Shown here one piece after another: positions 43,611 to 55,957 of a DNA stretch of 64,000 nt; position 1 is the first letter of the stretch, and every line of letters starts with the position of its first letter. This DNA comes from Xanthostigma xanthostigma (taxonomy: Eukaryota > Arthropoda > Insecta > Raphidioptera > Raphidiidae). Both the position numbers and the translations under genes were made by a program. Where the stretch lies: the NCBI GenBank assembly GCA_963575645.1, contig OY754471.1, positions 33,798,401-33,862,400 of the forward strand, written 5' to 3'. The notes beneath the pieces were generated by a model. That model made no database searches. It was not told the origin of the DNA and saw only the letters and a list, made by a program, of their open reading frames with translations.

Positions 43611-43923
43611 TTTTTTCGTGTCTTCGACCGTGCCTCTTTTACTTTAAAACAGACAAGAAAAACAGACCCACTCTGAGCAGCTCGTAAACTTAGATGCTTA
43701 ATCAGTTTTATTCCTACTGCACTGAGAAAGCTAGTTCAACTGCCAATCAAAAATATCAGAGGGTGCGAACAGATATGGGATGCTTAGAGAGTTTTTTTCC
43801 ACTTCCAGCTGATGCAGCTCCCACGAACTATAATGATCAGCCAACTCTATTTTGTTTTACTTTATGTGATACTTCAAAAATTAAAAGCTTCTTCACGTGA
43901 TTCTCTCTTTCGAGTGTAGAGTT

Positions 43924-44530
43924 ACAGAATAGGGGAAAAAGCAGAACTCAAAATCCCCGTAAAGCTGTAACTCTTGTGCGTGTTATCAGGAGAACAAACT
44001 TGCGCCCTCCGTGATTATTGTCTGTATGTAGAAATCACAGAATAGGGGAAACAGAGCAGAACTCAAATCCCCGTAAAGCTGGAATTCTTGTGTGTGTTAT
44101 CAGGAGAACAAACTTGCGCCCTCCGTGATTATTGTCTGTATGTAGAAATCACAGAATAGGGGAAACAGAGCAGAACTCAAATCCCCGTAAAGCTGGAATT
44201 CTTGTGTGTGTTATCAGGAGAACAAACTTGCGCCCTCCGTGATTATTGTCTGTATGTAGAAATCACAGAATAGGGGAAACAGAGCAGAACTCAAATCCCC
44301 GTAAAGCTGGAATTCTTGTGTGTGTTATCAGGAGAACAAACTTGCCCTCCGTGATTATTGTCTGTATGTAGAAATCACAGAATAGGGGAAACAGAGCAGA
44401 ACTCAAATCCCCGTAAAGCTGGAATTCTTGTGTGTGTTTATCAGGAGAACGAACTTGCGCTCTCCGTGATTTTTCGGTTTGTAATTAGAAAATCACGTAT
44501 TCAACTTAAAATAGTTTCTGAAAGGAAAAC
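43924..44530. repeat. Five tandem 114-bp units
   Basis: CAGAATAGGGGAAA starts units at 43924, 44038, 44152, 44266 and 44378. Units 2 to 5 are almost identical, with GAGCAGAACTCAAATCCCCG, TAAAGCTGGAATTC, GTGTTATCAGGAGAACAAAC and CCTCCGTGATTATTGTCTG; unit 4 lacks 2 bp. The first unit is more diverged. There are no unique spacers, so it is a minisatellite. It sits between two pieces of a gypsy fossil. Confidence 0.85.
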
Positions 44531-45530
44531 TATTTGGACTACTGAATGAAAAACCTTGGTATCTTCAGTATTTATTTTTATTAAAAAAAAAAAACAAAAA
44601 AATTCAAAATATCAAACGAAATATCAAAACGTCAAATCTTTTTCCAATGTTTATCCATAAATCAATCAATATAATTTATTATATATGATTTTTTACATTT
44701 TATTTGTTTTATTATATTTATAAAAATATGGATTATAATTCCATATTAAAAAAAAACAAATATTCCTAAGCTTACGATTTCTGCATGTTTATCATCAGTG
44801 AAACAATCTATTTATTTTTCAAACAACAATTTATAATTTTCTTTACCTATTACTTCCAAGAACACTTGTTCGGTTAATGAACCAGAACTTATTGCACTTT
44901 TCGATATTGTTCGGTTAATGAACCAGAACGGCAATGGCTGCAAATGCGCTCTGCAGCTCTATTTATACCCCTTTCCCATTGTTTGAAAAAACCACCTGTG
45001 ACTATGATTTTAAAATGCATTATTCCATTGTCTCGGTATCTAGCTTCAGCCACTGCACTGAGCCACCTTTTTGGAGTTATGAATTATTTTGACGTTTGCT
45101 TTACTTAGCAACAAATACACAGGTTGTTTTTTGTATTTCTTTCACTGATAATTTCTATTTTATATTAATGTATAATATTCTTATATTTTTAGATAGAAAA
45201 ATATAACAAAAACCTACAAGGGTAAATATACAGCTGTATTTTTATGTATAAAGGAAAAATCTTCAATTTATGACTGAAACAGGTGTAGATGCAAATTTTA
45301 AATGACTGTCAGAAATATATGGAATGAAATCTTTAATTTATTGTATCCTTTACTTCAAAACAATTACCCATGTACGTATTTATTCATTCTAATTCTTATT
45401 CCATTTATTTATTACTATTCAAAAAGAGAAAAAAAACGTATTGTCAAATTTGCATTCAAAATATGATTCGTCACTCGAACAAACTGTCACAAAATTTGGG
45501 AGTATCTGTCTGTTTCATTACAAAATCTAT
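44531..45530. other. Non-coding stretch between the tandem array and the gypsy fossil
   Basis: A 43-bp direct repeat carries TTCGGTTAATGAACCAGAAC at 44868 and 44911, followed by GCTCTGCAGCTCTATTTATA. This could be a promoter or LTR-like remnant. The rest is AT-rich. Confidence 0.35.
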
Positions 45531-45539
45531 ATATAAAAT

Positions 45540-46550
45540 ATATTTGCATAGTGTTCATTTAACTACAGGATGCAGTCCAGCACGTCTTATGTTTGGTATC
45601 AAAACTCATTTTGATTTAATCCAACCCGATGTTGAAAACCAGGTAATAAAAAAGCAACAAAACAAGTTGAAAAGAATCTGGCCGAATATTCTATACCTAC
45701 TAATGAACCAGTTTTCATAAACAATTATTTAAACTAATTACGGCCTCTATGGGAGCAAGTTCATATATTAAGAGGGACTGGACCAGTATCTTACGAGATG
45801 GAATTACCTTCCGGAGTAAAGGTTAAAAGCAATACAGATCAGATTAGGAAAAATTAATGATCATTTATTCTAGACTTGCCGAAAAATAAATCTATAATTG
45901 ACGAACTACCAGTACCTACATATTGCTGATAATAGACAACACTGGCACTATAGTGTAGATCAGGGCTGTCAGACTGATTTTTCTAACGGACCATTTATAA
46001 GATTTATGGTACGTTAGCAGGCCAGACTTAAAAAAAACTTAAACACGTACTAAATTAAAATCTTTAATTACTTAGTTTAAATCAATTTTCTTTAAGGTAA
46101 AAAGGGTAAATTATCTTGAGCTTGAGGATCCAGACACCTGAGGTCTCTCGTTTTTGATAAGCTCATTGATGTCAGGTGTTTAAAATCCTCACTGGATAGA
46201 TTCTGGGGCCGTATTGAGATGGCTTGCGGGCAGGATGCGGTCCGCGGTCCGTATCTTTTACATCCCTGGTGTAGATGACCAAGGAACTATTCCTAATCCA
46301 TTATGGAGGGTAGAGGTTAAGGGAGAACCATCTCTGTGTACGAAAAAGTGTCCATCAAAAAGCGTTAAATTAGGTAGGGTACCGCCACTGTCGCAAAAGG
46401 GTAAATGTTAAAGCAAAGTGTGGTATAAACATAGCTCCCAAGGTCTAGTCACACTGGAATCATTGAGACGGAATCAGAACCTGAACGTGTGCCTCGAACT
46501 AGACGAGAACTAAAAATCCGCCTCAGCGATATCCCGATAAAATGTTATTT
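45540..46550 (+). mobile_element. Ty3/gypsy fossil, integrase C-terminal region, second piece
   Basis: HLTTGCSPARLMFGIKTHFD near 45555 is the end of a gypsy integrase core. GPVSYEMELPSGVKVKSNTD-like sequence follows near 45785, and a tail (EPERVPRTRRELKI) lies near 46475. It matches the first piece at 43065 in type and orientation. It is old, broken in several places and interrupted by other sequence. Confidence 0.55.
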
Positions 46551-46561
46551 AACTTATTACT

Positions 46562-46793
46562 CAAGTGATGTAGGCTTTCACGGCCGGTGTTGATCCAAAT
46601 CTTCTTGGTTTCCGGGCTTGCATGCCATGGTCCATTGGTATTACTACCTGACGTTTCGTCTACAACTGCGGTAGACATTATCACAGTAGCTACCACATCG
46701 CCTTTGATAATGTCTACCGCAGTAGTAGACGGAACGTCAGGTAGTAATACCAATGGACCACGACATACAAGCCCGGAAACAAGAAGATTTGGT
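46562..46793. mobile_element. Penelope-derived hairpin element with 11-bp target duplication
   Basis: AACTTATTACT flanks it (46551-46561, 46794-46804). The inverted arms include GGTAGTAATACCAATGG, GTCTACCGCAGT and GACGTTTCGTC. On the plus strand the right arm keeps GATAATGTCTACCGC...GTAGACGGAAC, a decayed hammerhead-like block. It has no ORF. It is inserted at the tail of the gypsy fossil. Confidence 0.7.
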
Positions 46794-46969
46794 AACTTAT
46801 TACTTGTAAATATACTGTGATAATATGTACCTACTAACTACTAAAGAATATTTATTTGTTTTTATTTTAATATGTATTTACTTTTAGGGGGTAGCAAATG
46901 AAATGTATTTGTATAGACCTACTTGGGCAATATTTAGTTATGATGTTATCTGTAGTACCTGTTTAGAGA

Positions 46970-47965
46970 TGTGTAGTTCATGAATGAACTAGTTCGAATG
47001 AACTAATCAGTATCATGAACTAAATGAACTAGTTCGCAACAATTCAATGAACTAGTTCATTAGTTCACACTGATCGGATCAATTCACCACTGTCTTTAAT
47101 GCTTGTGGAATATGAACTAAAGATCTCTGAAATAAAGAAGTCCCATGTCCCAGTCATAGAGTATAGTTCACCATTCACACTTCATAGATCTCCGCTCTTG
47201 CGTTACAGCTTATGCTGGTGTATTGTCCTTGCGTGTACACAATTAAATATTATGATTTATATTATTGATTATATATATATTATTATTTTATATTTTTCTA
47301 ATACAATTCAATTCTTACACTTTCTGTCTATAGTAAATTTAATTCCTGTAACAGACGGAGATCCAGATCTCAAATCTGGGGGAGTCAAAATGCTCGGGTG
47401 TAAAAATTTTATTTTTGATTTTTAGGTAATTACAATACCCTACTCTATATTATAATATATATACATGATATTCCGTCATGTCAATATTGAAATTAAGTGT
47501 TCATGAATCCTAGGGTCATTTTGAACCTAAAACTTTTAATATACCTACATAATATGTCCTAAAGTCAGGAGCAGAGATTCCAGTTTCGTATTTTTTTCGT
47601 TAATTTGAATATTTTGAAGGAACAAAATTTAGACAAAAAATTTGTTTATTTAAAAAGCATATAATATATTTCATTAAAAGCATCCTATCTGCATGCATTA
47701 CCATTATATCATATAATAATATAAATATTAGGAAAATTGTAGATTGATGACTTTTCGTAATTTGTATATTATCCTCTACAATAATATGTGAATTGTGAAC
47801 TATGTACGAAATGAATATAGCTCGTTTATAAAGTTCGCAGTTCAGAATTACATCTATTGACTACTGAACTAGTGAACTGCGAACTATATAAATGAACTAG
47901 TTCATTCGACTGAGCCAGATCCACTGAACTAGTTCATCGAAATGAACTACAGTGCGCACCACTAG
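46970..47965. mobile_element. hAT-like element with subterminal GAACTAGTTC repeats
   Basis: Left end TAGAGATGTGTAGTTCATG, right end (complement) AGTGGTGCGCACTGTAGTTC. The self-complementary word GAACTAGTTC recurs at about 46989, 47024, 47045, 47894 and 47928, clustered at both ends. This matches the transposase-binding subterminal repeats of hAT elements. The interior has no transposase. Confidence 0.55.
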
Positions 47966-48204
47966 GCTGTTCTGTTAAATAGTTTTATGTATAAAACACT
48001 CTTGAACTAACAGTTTCATGCTCTTAGATAATATAATATTTTGTCAATAACTTACTGTAACAAGATTTTTATTTTATAGGTAGGTACATATTTCATTATT
48101 CTTGAATTTTGAAAATCTTACCATAATAATAAATTAAAAAGACTATTATTTATATCACTAATAATGACAAATATTGATATTTGAAATTAATAGATATGTA
48201 TTAC

Positions 48205-48270
48205 ATTAATAATCTCGAGAAAAAAGCAAATTTACCTGAACGGTAGCACACTCCATTATTACATTCGACA
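48205..48270 (-). pseudogene. First-exon remnant of a third ZAD zinc-finger gene
   Basis: On the minus strand the 3' end of a ZAD exon is preserved: SNVIMECATVQ, then the donor GTAAATTTGC. It corresponds to SNVIMECAPIQ in gene 1. The upstream half of the exon, with the CxxC pair, is missing beyond 48270. The adjoining intron start (48120-48204) also matches the intron of gene 1 on both sides of its tRNA-like insertion. No finger exon follows downstream, so the gene is dead. Confidence 0.75.
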
Positions 48271-48439
48271 GTCTATTTCATATATTATTATGACTACACG
48301 CTAGCGGTATGTGTTTTCGTTGGGCGTGCCAGATCCAGAGAACGAGCTCTGAGTTTTGTTCATACAAGAAGTTATATCTAGGTTAATTTCGCACAAAATC
48401 CATCCAAAATGTAATTTTGAAAAGGGGAGATTATGTTCT

Positions 48440-49250
48440 ATAAAACAGAACACTTAGGGTTTTCAGTTTTGTAGTGAAATGGCAATAAACGGAATCCCAG
48501 TACTTTCGGTATGTTCGTCCGTCGGTCTGTCCGTAATACACAATCTTATAACTACCTCATCTTTCCTTCGATTCAGATGAAATTTTTCAGGCAGATGTTT
48601 CATGTGAACCGCCAAACAATTGTGTGATGAAATTGCAAAAAAAAACATTATTTAGGGGTAGCTTTCCATACATAGAACTGAGGGATGGAAATTTGTAATT
48701 TCGCATGCCCCATTGTATGAACAGGTCTTTAAAAATGCAATAAAAGTTTTTAACTGACTTTCTTAATTGAATATTTTTCCTGGAGTCGTCCATGCGCCCC
48801 CTCTAGCTTTGCAACCAAAAATCTAAAAAAATCAAGAGAGTAGCATTTTAAAAATACTTTCAACGAAAATTATTTCGAACAAGTTATTATAACAAGTTGT
48901 AGGAGTTCAGCTGATTTTTCCTTACAGTTTTTTATATGGCTGTCATATTTCTACTATATAGCGAAGACCAGAACCATGGCTATATTAGCTTAAAAAACCA
49001 TCACTAGTGTACATTCCAGTATTTCTTAGTATTACTTGATCTTTGATAAGTCCCAAAGTGATTTTAATAGTGCAAAATAATAATAACTCATGGATACTCG
49101 GCTTTTTTGTCAAGTAACGATTGCGACCCATATTATAGCCCATAAATTCGTCATACAAAGTCTACGGAGCCCTCTCATGTGTGTATCCAATACGCGTTTG
49201 TCCGGCTTTTAAACTATTTTTACATCAATAATATAAAACAACGGGTTAGT
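48440..49250. repeat. Strongly diverged copies of the GTCTGTCTGT/GGTTCCGTAC-type repeat
   Basis: TCGTCCGTCGGTCTGTCCGT near 48510 and the end-like CGGAGCCCTCTCATGTGTG...TTTGTCCGGCTTTT near 49167-49214 resemble the start and end of the repeat at 55862-57385. A further start lies near 49245-49320. Non-coding. Confidence 0.4.
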
Positions 49251-49626
49251 TTTTCGTGCCAAAATGGTAAAAAACAAAAACCTTATCGCGAAATTAATTT
49301 GTCTGTCTGTTTCAGCCACTATAAAAATTTAAAAATATTCACCCTAATAGAGGATCTAGTAAAAATTACAGGAAAAATAGAGCGATATTCCTGAAACTTA
49401 CTGTTCATGAGAAAAAACAAATCTACTTAATTTGCGGTTGGCGAAATCACTACTAATTTGTGTTATTATAAATCAGATTTAATAAAATGTAATTTGATTT
49501 AATATAATAAAGTACATTTATTCGTTTGTTAGTTGTACAGAGTAGGAAATACTCGGCGTCCAAGTTTTATTTTTTTATTTAATGTAAGTTATACCAAACA
49601 GATTGCAATACTAAACACTAAACATA

Positions 49627-49708
49627 TCAAGAGTGTGTATTAGTCATGACGTGTCTAGAACTCTTAGAATAAGCGAAAGACTTAAAACAAACGTCACACC
49701 GGTATGGC
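49627..49708 (-). pseudogene. Twelfth zinc finger of gene 2, lost behind a frame change
   Basis: Directly after the stop of zinc-finger gene 2, the next forward frame reads KPYRCDVCFKSFAYSKSSRH then VMTNTHS and a stop. This is a further finger start with the normal KPYxCDVC linker. A one-base shift in the linker after HTAEN puts it out of frame. The last His spacing (RHVMTNTH) is unusual. Confidence 0.6.
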
Positions 49709-49711
49709 TTC

Positions 49712-52700
49712 TTAGTTTTCAGCCGTGTGACTACGTTTGTGAATTTTCAAATGCTCTAATTGATTAAAATACTTATTACAAACGTCACACTGATATGATT
49801 TTTCTCCAGTATGTGTACGTTTGTGAGTTTTTAAACTCCCTGTTTGACTGAAACACTGATTACAAACGTCACACTGATATGGTTTTTCACCAGTATGTGT
49901 ACGTTTGTGACTTATTAAACCCCCTTTTTGACTGAAACACTGATTACAAACGTCACACTGATATGGTTTTTCACCAGTATGAGTACGTTTGTGAATTTGT
50001 AAATGTTGTGACTGAACAAACTGCTTATTACAAACATCACACTTATGTGGTTTTTCTCCAGCATGTGTACGTTTGTGAATGTTTAAATTTCCTCTATGAC
50101 TGAAACACTGATTACAAACATCACACTGATATGGTTTTTCACCAGTATGAGTACGTTTGTGACTTTGTAAATATTGTGACTGAACAAACTGTTTATTACA
50201 AACATCACACTTATGTGGTTTTTCTCCAGCATGCCTACGTTTGTGAATTTTTAAATTCCATGTCTGACTGAAACACTGATTACAAACGTCACACTGATAT
50301 GGTTTTTCACCAGTATGAGTACGTTTGTGAATTTTTAAACTTCGTGACTGAACAAACTGCTTATTACAAACATTACACTTATGTGGTTTTTCTCCAGTAT
50401 GTGTAAGTTTATGAATTTTTAAATTCCCTTTTTGACTAAAATACCGATTACAAACGTCACACTGATATGGTTTTTCACCAGTATGAGTACGTTTGTGAAT
50501 TTGTAAATTTTGTGACTGAACAAACTGTTTATTACAAATATCACACTTAAATGATGTCTCAACATTATGATCACACCTGTGCCTTTTCAAAAGTGATGTA
50601 GATTCAAAACTCTTATTACACTGGAAACACTGATACAAATTTAGCATGTTTGCTTTTTGGTGCTTTTCACGATTAAAAACAGGTATTTCTACTTTTCGTT
50701 TATCAAAGTTTCTTTTAGATAACGTTTCTTTTGTGCCTTCAACATACTCAATAATTAATGAATTATCATCCGTCGGTTCGTCTTTGATTGTGGATTTAAA
50801 AGGCGTATCCTCATTTAATTTATCTATCAATTTAGAATTCGCAAGTTCATCGATTTTCATGTTGGCACAATACATACTTTCACTGGATTCACTGTTGCCA
50901 ATTTTGATATTTGAATCTTGACAGATGATGTTATTATCATTGTCCTTAGATAAAGTTTCTTGTGTTTCTTCAGTGCAATCTAATAAATCAATATCCATAA
51001 GTTCATCTTTGATTTCGTATTTTAAAAGGTTGTCATTGATATTTTCGATAGCTGAATTAAAATTTTCAGGTGAATTATCTTGACATACATCATGCATTTC
51101 TAAAGATTCGCACTTCATAGTGATTTCTGCATCGATGTTACAAATTAAAGCAACATTAGAAGGTTCCTGATTTGAACACATTGCCTTGATTTGTTTGCCA
51201 GAAGCGTGCAGTTTTTGTAGATAGCGGCGCAGTGTTTTGTCAGCTTGCAGAACTTGCTTCTGGAACTGGTGACTGTTCATCAGCTGAGTGTAACATGATT
51301 GACAGATAAAATTTGGCATCCCATCGCGTCTTATTATCTGAAAATCAAGTTTATAGACATTAATCAAAAAAGTTATCTGCGGAATTTCTTAAATAATTTC
51401 TATTGCTTTGTAAAGTGTTTTCTAATAATAAAGGAAATACTTTGAGATGATCGTATTTGTAATTAAAATCTATAATATCAATTGCTTATTGCGGTATAGC
51501 ACGTAAGAATGAGTTATAATTGCAAATATATCCATCCTCAGCTCTCGCATGAGTGAAAGTTCGTTTTAAACGTACCTCATTTAAAAATCAGCTCTCGCAT
51601 GAAGTGGAAAAACAGAAAAATTGTATATGCGGATATCTGTAGAGTAAATGATTACTCAGCTAGCGCGAATGTGAAAGTTTTGGGTTTGAATCCCGACGGT
51701 GGCATTGTTTGAAAATACATTGTTGTAACGTTACTTTTAAGTTTAAATAATGGGTGTTATGTCATTCTAAAAATAGTTTTTTATTTGCCAAAACACGATA
51801 ATTAATAGAATCGGAAATCGTTTTTACACGCTTTATATTAGTTTCACTTGTAAGTTTGTATGTATGTATGTTTGTTTGTAACCTCGTTTGGACTACAGCA
51901 AGTGGTTTATTACTGTTAGTATGTTATGCCACTACTGTAAGAGCAATCGTTGACCGAGCGGACTAAGGCGCTAGTCTTCGCTGACGTCAACTCTCGGATT
52001 CACCGGTTGTGGGTTCTAATCCCGTCCACGCCGAAATAAAAATATTTTTTTTACGGCAAATTTTTGACAATAAATCGAACTAAAAAGTGGAAAATAAATA
52101 TAGTTTAAAAAAAAGACATTTTTGACGTGATAACGTCTTATAAATTGATGAATCACCAATCTTATAAATTGATAAAACACCGGCTGCATGCTCGAAAAAG
52201 TGTAACGTTCCTAAATCCTAACGTTCCGCCTGACCCTGTGCGTGCTTTTTGCTAATTTCTTGCTCAATTTAAATCAGATCGGTTTGAAACCAGTCTTAAA
52301 CGAAAGAGGAGAACATTTTACATAGATTTCGTATAACAGAATTTGCCTAAACAGTTTTTTTATACAAATTTATATAGAAAAATAGCTGTATAAATGCAAT
52401 GTTGTCTAATGCATGGCGCGACGCGGTCGGTCGTCTTTGTTTGCCGTACATGGAAATTAGAAGATAACGTATGTCTTGTCTTAACATGAAAACGGCTGCA
52501 TTTCTAATGTTTAATTCAATTTTTTGACATTAGTATTTTCTGAAATGCAACGCCTTCTAAGTTAACTATTGGAATAACTAATTATTATTAGAACATAATA
52601 CTTTGACAGTTGCAAACGTCACTTTTGACATTTCTTATCATTCCGACACCAAGGATAAGCGGATTGAAACCAAATTTTGGGAGGTTTAGGTTATGTATTA

Positions 52701-55700
52701 CGGAATACGTTATCACGTAAAACTATCGTCCATAAACCGACTTTACAGACAACCAATTTTTTTTTTGTTAGAAACCTTCGTAGGCGCGCGCGTACACAAC
52801 TCACGAAAGCTTAAGAACGCGTAGGTCCTGAACAGACAGACGACAGCCAACAACAATCATTTTTATTATATATTAGATTACTTTAATTTTTCAGCATCAT
52901 GAGCGTCCGCACGACTTTTCCCACGGGGTAACGCGGTATTTTTAAGGCTACGCTTTTTTAAAACGGGGTGAAATTTCAAGCAAAAAATTAGTTGTCTGTA
53001 AAGTCGGTTTACGGACGATAGTTTTACGTGCTAACGTATTCCGCTCGAATATCATATTTAATAATACATGTTACAGGCGGAACGTTACACTTTTTCGTGC
53101 GTGCAGCTGGTGTTTCATCAATTTATAAGACGTTATCACGTCAAAAAACTAAAAAAAACACGCTTTACATCAAACTAAAAAAAGCGTGGGGCGCTCGATG
53201 TACGAAAATGTGGAACAAAGCGCCCCACGCTTTTTTCACAATAATACTAGTATTTTTTATTCATTATTGTTTTAAGCTTATTTTAAAAAAAATATTTTTT
53301 ACTTTTTAGTTCGATATAAAGCGTGTTTTTTAGTTTTTTTTTTAAACTATATTTATTATTTTATATAATACACAGAGTGTTTCAAAAGTCGACGTCCAAA
53401 CAAAGTGAGGTTATTTATCCATTTCCAATCAAAATAACCATAAATGTGGTTATGGAATTGTTGACAGTTCAATTATTTCGATTCTTGTATTTTGTACACC
53501 AGTGCTTCGCAACCGATGTGCCGTGGCACACTGGTGTGCCGTGAGTCGGATACAGGTGTGTCGCAGTCAAATTCAATGTATTTGACATTTTACAATTACA
53601 TTTTGCAACATTTGGAGATTTAATTTTTAATTTCTTAGTTATCGCTCAAAAAATTCTGTTATCATTAAAATGTAACTGAAATAAATTAGCACTATTTTTG
53701 ACGTGATAACGTCTTATAAATTGATGAATCACCAATATTATAAATTGATAAAACACCGGCTGCATGATCGAAAAAGTGTAACGTAACGTTCCTAACGTTC
53801 CTAACGCGTAACGTTCCGCCTGACCCTGTGCGTGCTTTTTGCTAATTTCTCGCTCAATTTAAATCAGATCGGTTTGAAACCAGTCTTAAACGAAAGAGGA
53901 GAACATTTTACATAGATTTCGTATAACAGAATTTGCCTAAACAGTTTTTTTATACAAATTTATATAGAAAAATATTTTATACAAATTTATATAGAAAAAT
54001 AGCTGTATAAATGCATTATGCAATGTTGTGTAATGCATGGCGCGACGCGGTCGGTTGTCTTTGTTTGCCGTATATGGAAATTAGAAGCAAACGTATGTCT
54101 TATCTTAACATGAAAACAGCTGCATTTCTAATGTTTAATTCAATTTTTTGACATTAGTATATTGTGAAATGCAAAGCCTGCTAAGTTAAGTATTGGAATA
54201 ACTAATTATTATTAGAACATAATACTTTGTAAGTTGCAAACGTCACTTTTGACATTTCTTATCATTCCGACACCAAGGATAAGCGGATTGAAACCAAATT
54301 TTGGGAGGTTTAGGTTATGTATTACGGAATACGTTATCACGTAAAACTATCGTTCGTAAACCGACTTTACAGACAACCATTTTTTTCAATTGTTATTTTA
54401 ATATGAACAAAAAACACAGTGTGTAGAACGCACGTTTGCCGTCGTGTCGCCTCGGTCGATCTGAGTCGGTCGTCGCCTCAGTCGTGTATTTGTGTATCAA
54501 TTATATTTTAGCTTTTGGTGTGCCGCGGAAATCTAGCAAGAATTTTGGTGTGTCGTAGGTGAGAAAAGGTTGCGGAGCACTGTTGTACACTATATTTTTT
54601 TTTTCAATGTAAATCGTGTAAAAAATGCATTTAAAAGATACAGTTTACATAATTACGAAATTCAAGTTAGCTGATTTGTTTTATTTACCTATATCAAAAT
54701 ATCGAAATTTTCTTAAATGTATTTTTTAAACACGACTTACATGTAAAATAAATTGATACAAAAAAAACTGTTCTGACTAATACCTAACTGTTAATATGGT
54801 ACCATGTTAGAATTAGTTGGCTAACTTTATGTATTAAATTTTTTATCTCAATAAAAATTAAAAATCAAGTAAATTTTTTTCGCGACAGAAAGTGTTCACA
54901 AAACTTTTTTTTAGTTTACTCTTTAAGAAACGATTTTGAGTTATAAGACCTAGGACGAAAATTTTATGAGTAGTAAAACCAATTGGTGAGGCGTTACGCT
55001 CCACCGCTTCAAGTGTGGCGTTGCGCTCGTCCGCTTCAAAAGAGACAAACATATATCTGTAGGATTTAACGTGCGAAAGAATGAGATGGAATACATTACA
55101 CTTGTGCGGATGCCAGACTAATCTTGTATATAAATGTATATATGTATAGAGACAAACATATATATCTGTAGGATTTAACGTGCGAAAGAAAGAGATGGAA
55201 TACATTACACAGCGTATAAGGATAAGGAGTAAACTCCAGTCGTGCGTCGGAGCTGACACAGACACTTTTTTTGTCAGATGGTAAAAGAGCTCATTATTAC
55301 ACATTTCATGTTGGATTGCAGAAAGGGTTATCAACAAATCAGATTTGACAATAACTTTAGATTGTGAACATACATAATTCTTCATATGGAAATCATAGCA
55401 GAGTTTTAAATCGACCCTGCTCGAAAAATAATTGATCGATTGAAACGATACTTTTCTTAATCAGTGTGATGTGCATTGTGCATACATTTATTTAGCATCA
55501 TTTTTTGAAAAACTGCTCTAATCGATCTACGTAAACTTTCCAGTCGTCCTTTTCAATGTCAAATTATTTTATTCTTCCAATCGACATTTTAATTTGATAA
55601 TATGATCAAATTTTTCACATATTTTTATTTTGAAAAATAATTCAATTTCTTAACTTACACGCAATAATTATAAAAAAAAAATTTATCCGTCGTCGCCAAT

Positions 55701-55919
55701 GTTAAGTTCAAGAGTGTTTTAAATATTATGCAAGTAGCCTAATACAAATACATTTCGTGGGACATGCTATACCCTGGGCCGAAAAAAGGTCCCCGTAAGG
55801 AATTCGTAACGTGTCAATAGAAGATCAAAATGCGCATGCATCATTTAATAGTTTTCTTTTTAGGGTTCCGTACCCGAAGGGTGCTCAAACGGGACCCTAT
55901 TACTAAGCCTCCGCTGTCC

Positions 55920-55957
<38 letters not shown>

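Noticed and set aside
43694-43900. 68-codon plus-strand frame before the 114-bp array
   Set aside because: It has no recognisable domain and lies between pieces of a gypsy fossil and the tandem array, so it is not supported as a gene.
43924-44530. Regular repeats resembling a CRISPR array
   Set aside because: The units are 114 bp and contiguous, with no unique spacers, in an insect context; it is a minisatellite.
51948-52035. tRNA-Ser gene
   Set aside because: A and B boxes are good but the acceptor strands do not pair and no sensible anticodon stem forms, so it is a SINE head or pseudogene.
54858-55385. 175-codon minus-strand frame
   Set aside because: It runs through a 65-bp direct repeat in the intron of zinc-finger gene 2, lacks any recognised domain, and reads as repeat sequence.
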